Shown piece by piece: positions 31,800 to 37,929 of a stretch of 44,053 nt of DNA (positions are counted from its first letter, which is position 1; each line of letters begins with the position of its first letter). Under the pieces are notes generated by a model. That model was not told the DNA's origin. It did not search any database and saw only the letters and a program-made list of their open reading frames with translations. Both the position numbers and the translations under genes were made by a program. This DNA comes from a virus, in IMG/VR virus record IMGVR_UViG_3300015373_000011, positions 1 to 44,053 of that record; one strand, 5' to 3'.

Positions 31800-32210
31800 T
31801 TATAGAAACTCGCAGGTAGGGAGGGCGGTGGCAAGCGCGGCGGAAGCCGTCGCATAGCCGACGATACGATCCTTGTTGAACGAAACGTTGCGGCGTAGGA
31901 ACGCAGCAGGCTCGTCCGAAGCTTGCGAATTATCCGCAAACTCAACCGTATCGAATAGAACACCGGCAATGGTGCCCGAACCCGTGTACTTAGCGTACTG
32001 GTTCGCAGCGCCCGAAGCACTAGCGTTCTTAACGAGAATTGTTCCGGCAAGTAGGTAACGACGACCCTTATAGGGACCAGAGGCATCAGCAGTTACGCCA
32101 GATGCACTGATTACCGCCGAATCAATTACGTTGGTTTCCAATGGGTACTTTAGAATTTCGGGCTTTGGCAGTGCAAAGCGCTCGAAAGATGTCTGTACTC
32201 CGAAAGGCAT
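31800..32210 (-). CDS. Capsid decoration protein (lambda gpD-like)
   Basis: 136 residues, beta-rich and Ala/Gly/Ser-rich. The lambda D plan is visible: GRRYLLAGTILVKNASASG, then KYTGSGTIAGVLFDTVEFADN, then a closing AAFLRRNVSFNKDRIVG strand. Trimers bind and stabilise the expanded shell. ATG with AAGGAGG about seven bases upstream. It lies between the protease/scaffold gene and the major capsid gene, exactly as D does between Nu3 and E. Confidence 0.85.
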   Translation of the reverse strand: MPFGVQTSFERFALPKPEILKYPLETNVIDSAVISASGVTADASGPYKGRRYLLAGTILVKNASASGAANQYAKYTGSGTIAGVLFDTVEFADNSQASDEPAAFLRRNVSFNKDRIVGYATASAALATALPTCEFL

Positions 32211-32223
32211 TTAGTTCGCCTCC

Positions 32224-32664
32224 TTATAGTCCAAGCTCTGCCTTAGCCTTAGCGACGCGATCCTCAAGAGGAGCTTCGCCATCAGCGTTAGCAGGCGGCT
32301 TAGTGTCGTCACCAGTGACGAGGGCTTGATCCGAAAGGACCACCTTCCCGTCAGACCCCTTTACTGCCTCAATGAAGCGGTCAAGAATTTGAGTAGCCGT
32401 AAGCTTCTCCTTCTCCTTGCCGTCATCGGAAAGCAGAACAACAGCGGGTCCACTGTCATCAGAGAGAGTTACCTCTCGATAGAGCTTGAGAGCCGATGGG
32501 CGCTCATTAAGTCCAAGCTCCTTTAGTTCATCAATGCGCGCGTCTACTTCGGACTCGCGATTGCGAGCACGGAGTTCAGCGTTTTCATTGAGGATTTCTG
32601 AAAGTGCGGCCCTCGTCTCATCCGAGAGTTCAAGCCGTTCCAGTTCCTCTGCACTAATGGGCAT
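32224..32664 (-). CDS. Nested scaffold protein from internal start
   Basis: 146 residues sharing frame and stop with the protease gene. The internal ATG at 32664 has AAGGAGG five bases upstream, one of the strongest ribosome sites in the operon, in the middle of the larger gene. Product begins MPISAEELERLELSDET, with a coiled coil (AALSEILNENAELRARN) and an acidic tail. This mirrors lambda C/Nu3 and Mu I/Z, where free scaffold is made in excess over protease fusion. Confidence 0.85.
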   Translation of the reverse strand: MPISAEELERLELSDETRAALSEILNENAELRARNRESEVDARIDELKELGLNERPSALKLYREVTLSDDSGPAVVLLSDDGKEKEKLTATQILDRFIEAVKGSDGKVVLSDQALVTGDDTKPPANADGEAPLEDRVAKAKAELGL

Positions 32665-33765
32665 ATTTGCCTCCTTAGTAGTGTTGTTAGAACTGTCTGA
32701 GAATCGAACTTCTCTCAGACGGCGAGCCGCTTCTAGTTCATCCATTTCGGAATCACTGCGAGGCACCGCAGGCTTATTGTCTGCGGGGGCTTCGTCACTT
32801 TCCTCGCCTTCGATCATCTTCCAATATCCGGTACCACTCAAATTCACAATCGGATTAGAGGTAGTACCGATTAACTGATACGGAACCGACCAAGTTGAAT
32901 CGGTAGTAGTGCTACAAACAACAGCCTCACTACCATTTAGGTCTTTAATTGTGTAATTACTGCCATTTCCAGACATATTGAAATTCTGGTTAAGAGAATT
33001 GGTGAGAAGGTTCTTCTGCTTCTCGTAACTAACCACTAACGGCTCTTCCTTCTTGTCAGTTACATTCAGATTCGAAGGAGCCGTATAACTTTCAGGAGCC
33101 GCGCCGTTATCGGCATTAAGGGCTTCCTGAGTGCCTTCTTCCTTCTTCTCTTCAACCTTCATAGTCTGGGAAAACAGGTCAACCTGAAGTTCATCCTGCT
33201 CATCCGCACTCATAGCCAGGAAGGGGCCTAGGCTGTCAATAAATGGCTTATTAGTAATAGCCACATGCTCTAGGCAAGCACCGAAATCCTTGCCGCGAGA
33301 AGACACTTGCCACGGGATACCGCAAGAAACGTCTGCGTAGGTACCGCGAAGCGTCCGCTCGCGTACATCTGGTTCAGTGAATTCCATTTCGGCTACAAGG
33401 CGGGCACCATCTTCTTTGTCCTCAATACGCAGACCACGAACAAAACCCGTGTTTAGACGGGTCGTATTCTTGTGATCTTGCTGAGAATCAGAAAGCGGAA
33501 TTTGTACGTTTTGAATTGCGCCGGACTTGAAGTTCTCAACAAGTTCTTCGAGCGCGATGACTCCCGCATCCTGATCGCTTTTACCGTTACGGACAACGCG
33601 GAGCGGCTTGTTGACGCGACCAAAGTTTGTCGGGATAACAGGCCATTCTCCTTCGCGGAGAATTTCCTTAATAACTAGGCCGTTCTCGTCACGCTGTTCC
33701 GAACCGGCGAGATGGATTTCTGCTGCAATCTTTGGTGAATTTTCAGCAAAGTTCCATTCTGCCAT
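32224..33765 (-). CDS. Capsid maturation protease fused to scaffold
   Basis: 513 residues from the ATG at 33765 (AAGGAG 5 bases upstream); an ATG 30 bases earlier overlaps the upstream stop. The N-terminal ~200 residues look like a Mu I-type head protease: EILREGEWPVIPTNFGRV, IPLSDSQQDHKNTTRLNTGF, GLRIEDKEDGARLVAEMEFT, and LEHVAITNKPFIDSLGPF, the family's closing pattern. A linker with a beta-rich insert (about residues 225-330, ending in TGYWKMIEGEESDE) follows. The C-terminal ~146 residues are an acidic coiled-coil scaffold, also made separately from an internal start. It shapes the procapsid and then cleaves scaffold and itself. Catalytic residues cannot be assigned by eye. Confidence 0.85.
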   Translation of the reverse strand: MAEWNFAENSPKIAAEIHLAGSEQRDENGLVIKEILREGEWPVIPTNFGRVNKPLRVVRNGKSDQDAGVIALEELVENFKSGAIQNVQIPLSDSQQDHKNTTRLNTGFVRGLRIEDKEDGARLVAEMEFTEPDVRERTLRGTYADVSCGIPWQVSSRGKDFGACLEHVAITNKPFIDSLGPFLAMSADEQDELQVDLFSQTMKVEEKKEEGTQEALNADNGAAPESYTAPSNLNVTDKKEEPLVVSYEKQKNLLTNSLNQNFNMSGNGSNYTIKDLNGSEAVVCSTTTDSTWSVPYQLIGTTSNPIVNLSGTGYWKMIEGEESDEAPADNKPAVPRSDSEMDELEAARRLREVRFSDSSNNTTKEANMPISAEELERLELSDETRAALSEILNENAELRARNRESEVDARIDELKELGLNERPSALKLYREVTLSDDSGPAVVLLSDDGKEKEKLTATQILDRFIEAVKGSDGKVVLSDQALVTGDDTKPPANADGEAPLEDRVAKAKAELGL

Positions 33766-33791
33766 GAGTTCTCCTTGTGTAGTAGTAGCGG

Positions 33792-34013
33792 TCATCCTTT
33801 TACGTCTTCCAAAACGTGCGCGGCTGGACTAAAAATCCAGCGACATTGTGGGCATTTGTAAACAGGGTTAGTCTCCGCTATAAATTCCGCAATTTGTCCC
33901 ATAGGCACGTAACGCAACACATCATGTTGCTTTTTGCATCGAGGGCAGGTCATATACCTACCATTAACGATTAAAGATGTGCGACGCATTACGTCCGCTG
34001 TAGGAGTAGTCAC
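33792..34013 (-). CDS. Zinc-ribbon protein, first gene of the virion operon
   Basis: 73 residues from the GTG at 34013; an in-frame ATG at 33989 is an alternative. MTCPRCKKQHDVL and YKCPQCRWIF form a classic four-Cys zinc ribbon with basic surroundings. It comes before the capsid protease (ATGA-type overlap) and is the first gene after the putative virion promoter, so it could be a regulator or an early head-assembly factor. Function unknown. Confidence 0.7.
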   Translation of the reverse strand: MTTPTADVMRRTSLIVNGRYMTCPRCKKQHDVLRYVPMGQIAEFIAETNPVYKCPQCRWIFSPAAHVLEDVKG

Positions 34014-34067
34014 GAGTTACTCTGTGAACGATGATAACTTATTTTTAGTTACATTTGGGGTAAAACT

Positions 34068-34097
34068 ATAGTACCTAAGTACATAACGTATACACAA
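34068..34097 (-). promoter_or_regulatory. Putative promoter of the virion operon
   Basis: Minus-strand TTGTGT (34092-34097), 18-base spacer, TACTAT (34068-34073). No other promoter-like site is nearer to the first gene, and everything leftward to about 9 kb is codirectional. Divergent from the promoter at 34102. Confidence 0.5.
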
Positions 34098-34101
34098 AAC
34101 C

Positions 34102-34130
34102 TTGTTATGGACTTGACAAGTTGGTAAGAT
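34102..34130 (+). promoter_or_regulatory. Putative promoter for the 66-residue HTH protein
   Basis: TTGTTA (34102-34107), 17-base spacer, TAAGAT (34125-34130) preceded by TGG. An overlapping perfect TTGACA at 34113 lacks a partner at normal spacing. Only five bases separate it from the divergent virion promoter's -35. Confidence 0.45.
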
Positions 34131-34158
34131 GGTCCCACGACACGACAAGGGAGGCTCC

Positions 34159-34359
34159 ATGAACTGGGACTTCGAAAACGAGCTAGAGGTTGTAGCGACA
34201 CTTAGCGAAGAGGCTCGAAAGGCCTCAATCGAGATGACCGAGACCTATGAGCGGCTGACTGCTGAAGTGGGCAAGCTGGCTGCTCAGGGCGTTAGCATTG
34301 ACGCTCTCTCGGCGGCTACAGGACTCTCGCCGGAAGCGATCAAGCTTCTTCAAAAGTAA
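34159..34359 (+). CDS. Small HTH-like regulatory protein
   Basis: 66 residues. ATG at 34159 with GGGAGG six bases upstream; an earlier in-frame start at 34129 is less likely. N-terminal acidic helix (FENELEVVATLSEEARKAS), a second helix, then a C-terminal helix-turn-helix-like segment (AAQGVSIDALSAATGLSPEA). Encoded divergently from the virion operon and just upstream of a candidate small RNA. A role in switching virion transcription is a natural guess, but no family was recognised. Confidence 0.7.
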   Translation: MNWDFENELEVVATLSEEARKASIEMTETYERLTAEVGKLAAQGVSIDALSAATGLSPEAIKLLQK

Positions 34360-34385
34360 AACCCGCAAATAGCATAAAAAATGCC

Positions 34386-34415
34386 TTGACATCGGTGAGG
34401 CCGATGTGCTACAGT
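34386..34415 (+). promoter_or_regulatory. Strong promoter of a candidate small RNA
   Basis: Perfect TTGACA (34386-34391), 18-base spacer, TACAGT (34410-34415) preceded by GTGC, i.e. GTGCTACAGT. Best match to a housekeeping-sigma promoter in the window; it also carries the GTGCTANNNT element seen elsewhere. Transcription would start near 34422. Confidence 0.7.
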
Positions 34416-34421
34416 GGATAC

Positions 34422-34545
34422 CTTCGTTGTGTGGCCGAACAGCAGGTAAGGTCCGGTGGAGGCAGATAGCTGTTTTCGAACTGCCGGGTGCCACAAAGCA
34501 TCGTCGTGTCGCTACAAGGAGGACCGCACCGCGCGGTCCTTTTTG
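34422..34545 (+). ncRNA. Candidate structured small RNA, about 124 bases
   Basis: Bounded by a strong promoter and a perfect intrinsic terminator, without a good ORF. Pairings: TGTGGC (34430-34435) with GCCACA (34490-34495); inside it GGCAG (34461-34465) with CTGCC (34481-34485), while CAGC (34440-34443) could pair with GCTG (34469-34472) in the loop, giving a pseudoknot. AAGGAGGA (34516-34523) at the terminator would bind the 16S anti-Shine-Dalgarno sequence but has no start codon after it. A tRNA-like T-loop (TTTTCGAA) is present without a full tRNA fold. No known RNA family was recognised. It lies antisense to nothing coding, ending 5 bases before the convergent lipoprotein stop. Confidence 0.6.
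34520..34545 (+). terminator. Intrinsic terminator of the small RNA
   Basis: AGGACCGC (34520-34527), loop ACCGC, GCGGTCCT (34533-34540), then TTTTTG. On the minus strand the same stem follows the lipoprotein stop but without a T-run, so it mainly acts rightward. Confidence 0.85.
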
Positions 34546-34549
34546 TGCT

Positions 34550-35941
34550 TTAGGGCTGAATAGCCCGCAGCTTGGTCCAGTCAACATTTAGGCTAGGAGA
34601 ATTCAGCCTTAATACGTATCGACCAGCACTATTCTTTGGCAAGTTGTTAGCTGCTGCCCAGCCAACCCAAGGATTGGTCTTCCCAAGGGAGTCATAGGTA
34701 TAGCTGCCTTCCAACGCTGCTTGTAGCCCGAAGTCAGCCGGTCCACCCGTATCGCCAAAATACATACCGTAATCCTTGAGTGCCTGGATGAATGGCCTTG
34801 CATAAGCTGGCAGTGCAGCAATCTGAGCATCCGTGTAAGCTAGGTAAAAGCGCTGCCCTAGTGGAGGAGCATTAGATTTGTCAGTTCCACAAATTGAACC
34901 TGCTCCATTAGTAGTTAACCAACTTACGTGGCTGCCATTCGAACAAGGAACGGTCATAAATAGTGCATGCCTGATTGGAGGCTGCGTTACTTCTATAGCC
35001 CGAACTTGGCCCGCCATTAATGCGAAGTTGGCTACAGTCGCCGTGCCGGTCGCGGTAATACTGCCCGTACCGTTCTCAACGTCCGTTTTTGCACCACAGT
35101 CAGCCGCGACGGTACCCGGCGAACCGCTATTAATAGAACGACCCTGGTAGAAGTCGTATTCCATAATTTGACCAGCGGAATTGCGTGGCTGCGTAACACT
35201 GAAATGTCCGTCCCACCAGCTTGCCCCGTTATTCCAGCCGCCTGAAGGTAGAGCGCCCTTTGGAATTCTGATTACGTCATTCTCGCCACTAGTACACCAG
35301 CTATTGTTAAACGCTACCTTGTATTGTGGATCAGTGGTACTCGCGTGATAACGTGCGTGAGACACTTCACCAGCAGGATCATCAATCACTAATGCTCCTG
35401 GGCCGTTGGTGCTAGAACTTCCAGCTAGTACATGATTGACTATATTTTGACCATTAGGACTGCTCGTTGGGTTCGATCCAACTGGCTTGTTAAATTGCGA
35501 TGACGCTGAATATGGTCGCCAGCTAGAGGACTCGTATTGAGGCTCGTTTTGCGGCGGTGCTGTAGTGTCGAAAGTGCTGAGTGCTCCATCGCTCCTCTGG
35601 AAACAGAACTCTTGAGTATCAGGGCTTTTGGTCCCACATATCACGTAAGAGTAATGTGATGAGGGTTGAAGGTTGCTAGCCGTATCTGCTAGAGTGGCGT
35701 TTCCGCTGTTGGGACAATTCCAAGGGTTGGTCTGGGTTTTATTCCAAACACTGAAGGGTTGACCCGGATCAAGCGTAAAGCGGAAAAACCAAGAGCCATT
35801 TTCACCAGCCTGACAAGTAGTGTCGGCACGAAGCAGCGCCGAATCGTGGTCTACGTTTGTTGCGCCAGGGTTAGTGTTGGCTGTGCATCCGGCTAGAATA
35901 ACTACGATTAGTGCTAGTAATGTAATTGCAATCCGTTGCAT
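34550..35941 (-). CDS. Secreted lipoprotein with glycan-enzyme-like domain
   Basis: 463 residues. Lipoprotein signal peptide: MQRIAITLLALIVVILAGC with the lipidated Cys at 19. A linker and a fibronectin-like segment (about 45-125, with two Cys-containing strands) precede a large domain with RHALFMTVPCSNGSH, QRFYLAYTDAQIAALPAYA and IQALKDYGMYFGDTGGPADF. The last pattern (later residues: ALQDYG-[AM]Y-x-x-D) is known from actinobacterial secreted proteins thought to act on or bind polysaccharides. Several Cys may form disulfides outside the cell. A TTG-free TAAACT hexamer lies 6 bases before the ATG and no ribosome site is seen, so it may be leaderless. A phage-encoded surface lipoprotein suggests superinfection exclusion or host conversion. 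Confidence 0.8.
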   Translation of the reverse strand: MQRIAITLLALIVVILAGCTANTNPGATNVDHDSALLRADTTCQAGENGSWFFRFTLDPGQPFSVWNKTQTNPWNCPNSGNATLADTASNLQPSSHYSYVICGTKSPDTQEFCFQRSDGALSTFDTTAPPQNEPQYESSSWRPYSASSQFNKPVGSNPTSSPNGQNIVNHVLAGSSSTNGPGALVIDDPAGEVSHARYHASTTDPQYKVAFNNSWCTSGENDVIRIPKGALPSGGWNNGASWWDGHFSVTQPRNSAGQIMEYDFYQGRSINSGSPGTVAADCGAKTDVENGTGSITATGTATVANFALMAGQVRAIEVTQPPIRHALFMTVPCSNGSHVSWLTTNGAGSICGTDKSNAPPLGQRFYLAYTDAQIAALPAYARPFIQALKDYGMYFGDTGGPADFGLQAALEGSYTYDSLGKTNPWVGWAAANNLPKNSAGRYVLRLNSPSLNVDWTKLRAIQP

Positions 35942-35964
35942 AACAATAGTTTAACACATAATAT
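35936..35964 (+). promoter_or_regulatory. Putative promoter for the small basic protein
   Basis: TTGCAT (35936-35941), 17-base spacer, TAATAT (35959-35964). Divergent from, and overlapping, the start of the lipoprotein gene. The transcript would begin about 15 bases before the leader ORF. Confidence 0.4.
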
Positions 35965-35985
35965 ACACAAAGGAGGTGAAGCCCT

Positions 35986-36000
35986 ATGACAGCCCGTTAG
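35986..36000 (+). CDS. Five-codon leader ORF (MTAR)
   Basis: ATG-ACA-GCC-CGT-TAG with its own strong AAAGGAGGTGA upstream, ending one base before a second AAAGGAGGT that serves the next gene. The arrangement looks like a translated leader that delivers ribosomes to, or controls access to, the second site. A tiny ORF could be chance, but two consecutive near-perfect ribosome sites are unusual. Confidence 0.5.
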   Translation: MTAR

Positions 36001-36014
36001 AAAGGAGGTCATAG

Positions 36015-36176
36015 ATGGCTAACCCGGCTACGTCCGGTCCTCTGTTCACCGATCTGGTGACGGGACGCTGGAACGGCAAGCGCCGTCCCTACATGGACTG
36101 TCTCGGCAATACTTACAAGACCCTGCCTAACGGCCGCGAAAAGCGCGGCGGTAAGCGCACCAAGGGTTCTAAATAG
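36015..36176 (+). CDS. Small basic protein, 53 residues
   Basis: Not recognised. AAAGGAGGT five bases before the ATG. Begins MANPATSGPLFTDLVTGRWN and is very basic at the end (GREKRGGKRTKGSK), as in nucleic-acid-binding or host-takeover peptides. GC-rich codons unlike the flanking minus-strand genes. It stands alone on the plus strand and its last 8 bases overlap the stop of the convergent gene at 36169. High expression is likely from its ribosome site. Confidence 0.7.
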   Translation: MANPATSGPLFTDLVTGRWNGKRRPYMDCLGNTYKTLPNGREKRGGKRTKGSK

Positions 36177-36315
36177 TTATATAACGAATTGCGCCCTCTT
36201 CCCATCCTTCGCATCCGTCACAAAAGGGATGCAGACATGGTAGGAGGGCGTAGTCTCTTTCGTGCCAATGGAGTGCGTGGCCGCACACACAAAGAGAAAG
36301 AGGTATTTCCGTCAT
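36169..36315 (-). CDS. Small zinc-binding protein, 48 residues
   Basis: ATG at 36315 overlaps the stop of the LuxR-type gene (ATGA). Cys/His ladder LSLCVCGHALHWHE, then LLPCLHPFCDGCEGW: a C-x-CGH-x(4)-H ... C-x(4)-C-x-x-C arrangement, common among small actinobacterial zinc proteins. Probably co-translated with the LuxR-type regulator and perhaps works with it. An alternative longer frame from 36396 overlaps that gene fully and is less likely. Confidence 0.65.
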   Translation of the reverse strand: MTEIPLSLCVCGHALHWHERDYALLPCLHPFCDGCEGWEEGAIRYITI

Positions 36316-36566
36316 CGAATAGAAGTATCTTCTACCGGAACATAGTCTCCGTAGACTGAGCGGCGAATCAACCCATGTTCCATCAGCATTACGCATAGGT
36401 GGGTTAATGTCTTAGCTTTCGCTCTTTTACGGGCGGTTGCCATCGTCTGCTTAACGGTCGATGGCGATAAGAATTTTGAGGTAGCTATTTCCTCGATGGA
36501 ATGACCAGACGCATACATGGCTAGAAGTTCTAGCTGTCTAGGCGTAACAAGTGGGGTCTGCATCAT
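36312..36566 (-). CDS. LuxR/GerE-type helix-turn-helix protein
   Basis: 84 residues, almost only a GerE-type DNA-binding domain: VTPRQLELLAMYASGHSIEE then IATSKFLSPSTVKQTMATAR and a dimerisation helix (LTHLCVMLMEHGLI). The usual LuxR four-helix order is clear; no receiver or sensor domain is attached. Such free-standing domains act as transcription regulators. It belongs to an overlapping early-type operon, with its start overlapping the previous stop. Confidence 0.85.
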   Translation of the reverse strand: MMQTPLVTPRQLELLAMYASGHSIEEIATSKFLSPSTVKQTMATARKRAKAKTLTHLCVMLMEHGLIRRSVYGDYVPVEDTSIR

Positions 36567-36766
36567 TTTCTAATTTCACGGCGATGGCGTACACGCCGCA
36601 ACCTTTGCTCTGGGGTCTCACTGCGAATCACTGTCACGGTGCGACATTGATTACAAGTATAGTAAGACACTATTTTATCCCCTTCTCGCTTCTTTTTGAT
36701 AGGAAATGCTTGAAGCGAGTTGCAATGAGGACAATTGATGAGTTTAGGTTTCACCTTCTTCTTCAC
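36563..36766 (-). CDS. Zinc-ribbon protein, 67 residues
   Basis: Very basic. LINCPHCNSLQAFPI and YYTCNQCRTVTVIRS provide two C-x-x-C knuckles of a zinc ribbon, the pattern of small transcription- or translation-associated ribbons. The C-terminus is Arg-rich (RLRRVRHRREIRK). GTG start at 36766 inside the end of the upstream gene. Nucleic-acid binding is likely; role unknown. Confidence 0.75.
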   Translation of the reverse strand: MKKKVKPKLINCPHCNSLQAFPIKKKREGDKIVSYYTCNQCRTVTVIRSETPEQRLRRVRHRREIRK

Positions 36767-36950
36767 GACGTTTCAATTCAGCTTCGACAAAAGCTGTTAC
36801 TTTTTGCCATGCTTCGCTACTACTGCATTGTAACGCCGTATAGAAGTGTTGGCTCATAAGCACGGTGACGGGACGTGCGTTTCCCTTGTAGAACACCCAC
36901 TCTACTAGTCGTTCTTGTGGATCGTTATGTTCGCTGGCTTCCTCGGCCAT
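36744..36950 (-). CDS. Small protein with uncertain start
   Basis: 68 residues from the ATG at 36950. The protein-like frame clearly extends further upstream (EEKVKDLIDRNERLIQSSRI, RAKQQSKEM) as a charged helix, but no ATG, GTG or TTG is found before it runs into the gene at 37042-37275. Either a non-canonical start is used or a +1 shift near the CCC-A at the end of that gene joins the two. C-terminal part LVEWVFYKGNARPVTVLM and SSSEAWQKVTAFVEAEL looks folded. Function unknown. Confidence 0.5.
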   Translation of the reverse strand: MAEEASEHNDPQERLVEWVFYKGNARPVTVLMSQHFYTALQCSSSEAWQKVTAFVEAELKRREEEGET

Positions 36951-37041
36951 TTCTTTCGACTGCTGCTTGGCCCTCTCAATGAGTATTCGACTACTCTGTA
37001 TAAGTCTCTCATTACGATCAATGAGGTCTTTAACTTTTTCT

Positions 37042-37275
37042 TCATTTGATCTTGGGGCCGGTGATGGTCCCTGTACGAATTTTAGGCATCTCCGCCAGAT
37101 CGCTCCAACGAGTGCTGATAACTTCACCGTTATCCAGCCGTAGCTCTTTCCAGACGAACCCGAAGCTTGATATTTTTTGGCCGACAACGATGCCTTCCTT
37201 TCCATCGTGTAGTCCTTCAACTATACGATAGCGCTCATTGTCTTTAATGTCTTGCGGCCTCTTAATCTTAGACAT
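37042..37275 (-). CDS. Small SH3/KOW-like protein
   Basis: 77 residues. RYRIVEGLHDGKEGIVVGQ then WKELRLDNGEVISTRWSDL looks like a KOW or SH3-like beta barrel, with the G-x-x-G-x-V turn expected of KOW motifs. Such domains often bind RNA or RNA polymerase factors. The ATG overlaps the previous gene; the stop overlaps an ATG in a third frame. The fold suggestion is moderate. Confidence 0.65.
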   Translation of the reverse strand: MSKIKRPQDIKDNERYRIVEGLHDGKEGIVVGQKISSFGFVWKELRLDNGEVISTRWSDLAEMPKIRTGTITGPKIK

Positions 37276-37603
37276 CCTGAACCCACCCCAAGGTTATTGA
37301 CCTAGCGAGCGCATCCCACCTAACGAGTAGCTTGGCATGGCAATCTGCGTCGTTGCAGCGGAATCGATACCACATTTGACCATTCTTACGCTTACGACCA
37401 ATTGCGTCACGATACTCGATACCGTCATACAAGATGAAGGCTTCTGGGTCGAGTCCAGTAGAATGCTCACACATAAAGCATCCTTCTCTATGTGACGTTG
37501 ATAGAAGGAAGTGCTTACCCTTTGCGTAGCGCTCATCACAATCGTCTTCGTGACGCTTACGCCGCTTTTCAAAAGGCTCCAACGTAAAAGCGTTTTTGCT
37601 CAT
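37268..37603 (-). CDS. Small Cys-containing protein of unknown function
   Basis: 111 residues. Basic helical start (EPFEKRRKRHEDDCDERY), HREGCFMCEHS with a C-x-x-C, and RFRCNDADCHAKLLVRW with C-x(4)-CH near the end, so the Cys may bind one zinc. Trp-rich C-terminus (GWVQDV). Starts within ATATGAGC, overlapping the previous stop. No family recognised. Confidence 0.7.
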   Translation of the reverse strand: MSKNAFTLEPFEKRRKRHEDDCDERYAKGKHFLLSTSHREGCFMCEHSTGLDPEAFILYDGIEYRDAIGRKRKNGQMWYRFRCNDADCHAKLLVRWDALARSITLGWVQDV

Positions 37604-37929
37604 ATAACTATCACCTTTTCCTCTACTTCCTTTTCTAATTCCTCAATTTTCCTATTGGCTTCTGCTAGTTCTTTTTCTAGTTGAGCAATTCGTACTGCTT
37701 GCATCTGCTCCGTATTCGGCTGGGTATACGGCTTAAGACCATTTTGACCAATCCATCCACCGTGTTGATATCCTCCGATATATCCGCCACCGAGATTGAT
37801 TTCACCAGAAGTAATTATTTTGGCATCCTTGAAAGTATGGATATGGTCTGAAGTACGGTAGCCACTATCCAGCTTCAAGTTTATGGGCAGATTTTGCCCT
37901 TTTTGCTTCTTGTTCTTCCTAAGCTTCAT
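37600..37929 (-). CDS. Small protein with C-terminal coiled coil
   Basis: 109 residues from the ATG at 37929 (GGAGG about ten bases upstream). Lys-rich start, a Gly/His/Tyr-rich middle (GEINLGGGYIGGYQHGGWIG) and a C-terminal coiled coil (IAQLEKELAEANRKIEELEK) ending VIVI. The Gly-rich part may be a flexible or adhesive loop. Overlaps the upstream gene by 11 bases. Function unknown. Confidence 0.7.
   Translation of the reverse strand: MKLRKNKKQKGQNLPINLKLDSGYRTSDHIHTFKDAKIITSGEINLGGGYIGGYQHGGWIGQNGLKPYTQPNTEQMQAVRIAQLEKELAEANRKIEELEKEVEEKVIVI

Noticed and set aside
34113-34141. Perfect TTGACA at 34113 as the -35 of the HTH gene
   Set aside because: No -10 hexamer occurs 16-19 bases downstream; the TTGTTA/TAAGAT pair fits better.
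34430-34496. tRNA gene inside the small-RNA candidate
   Set aside because: A TTTTCGAA loop and a TGTGGC/GCCACA stem suggest a tRNA, but the span is too short and no anticodon or D-arm fits.
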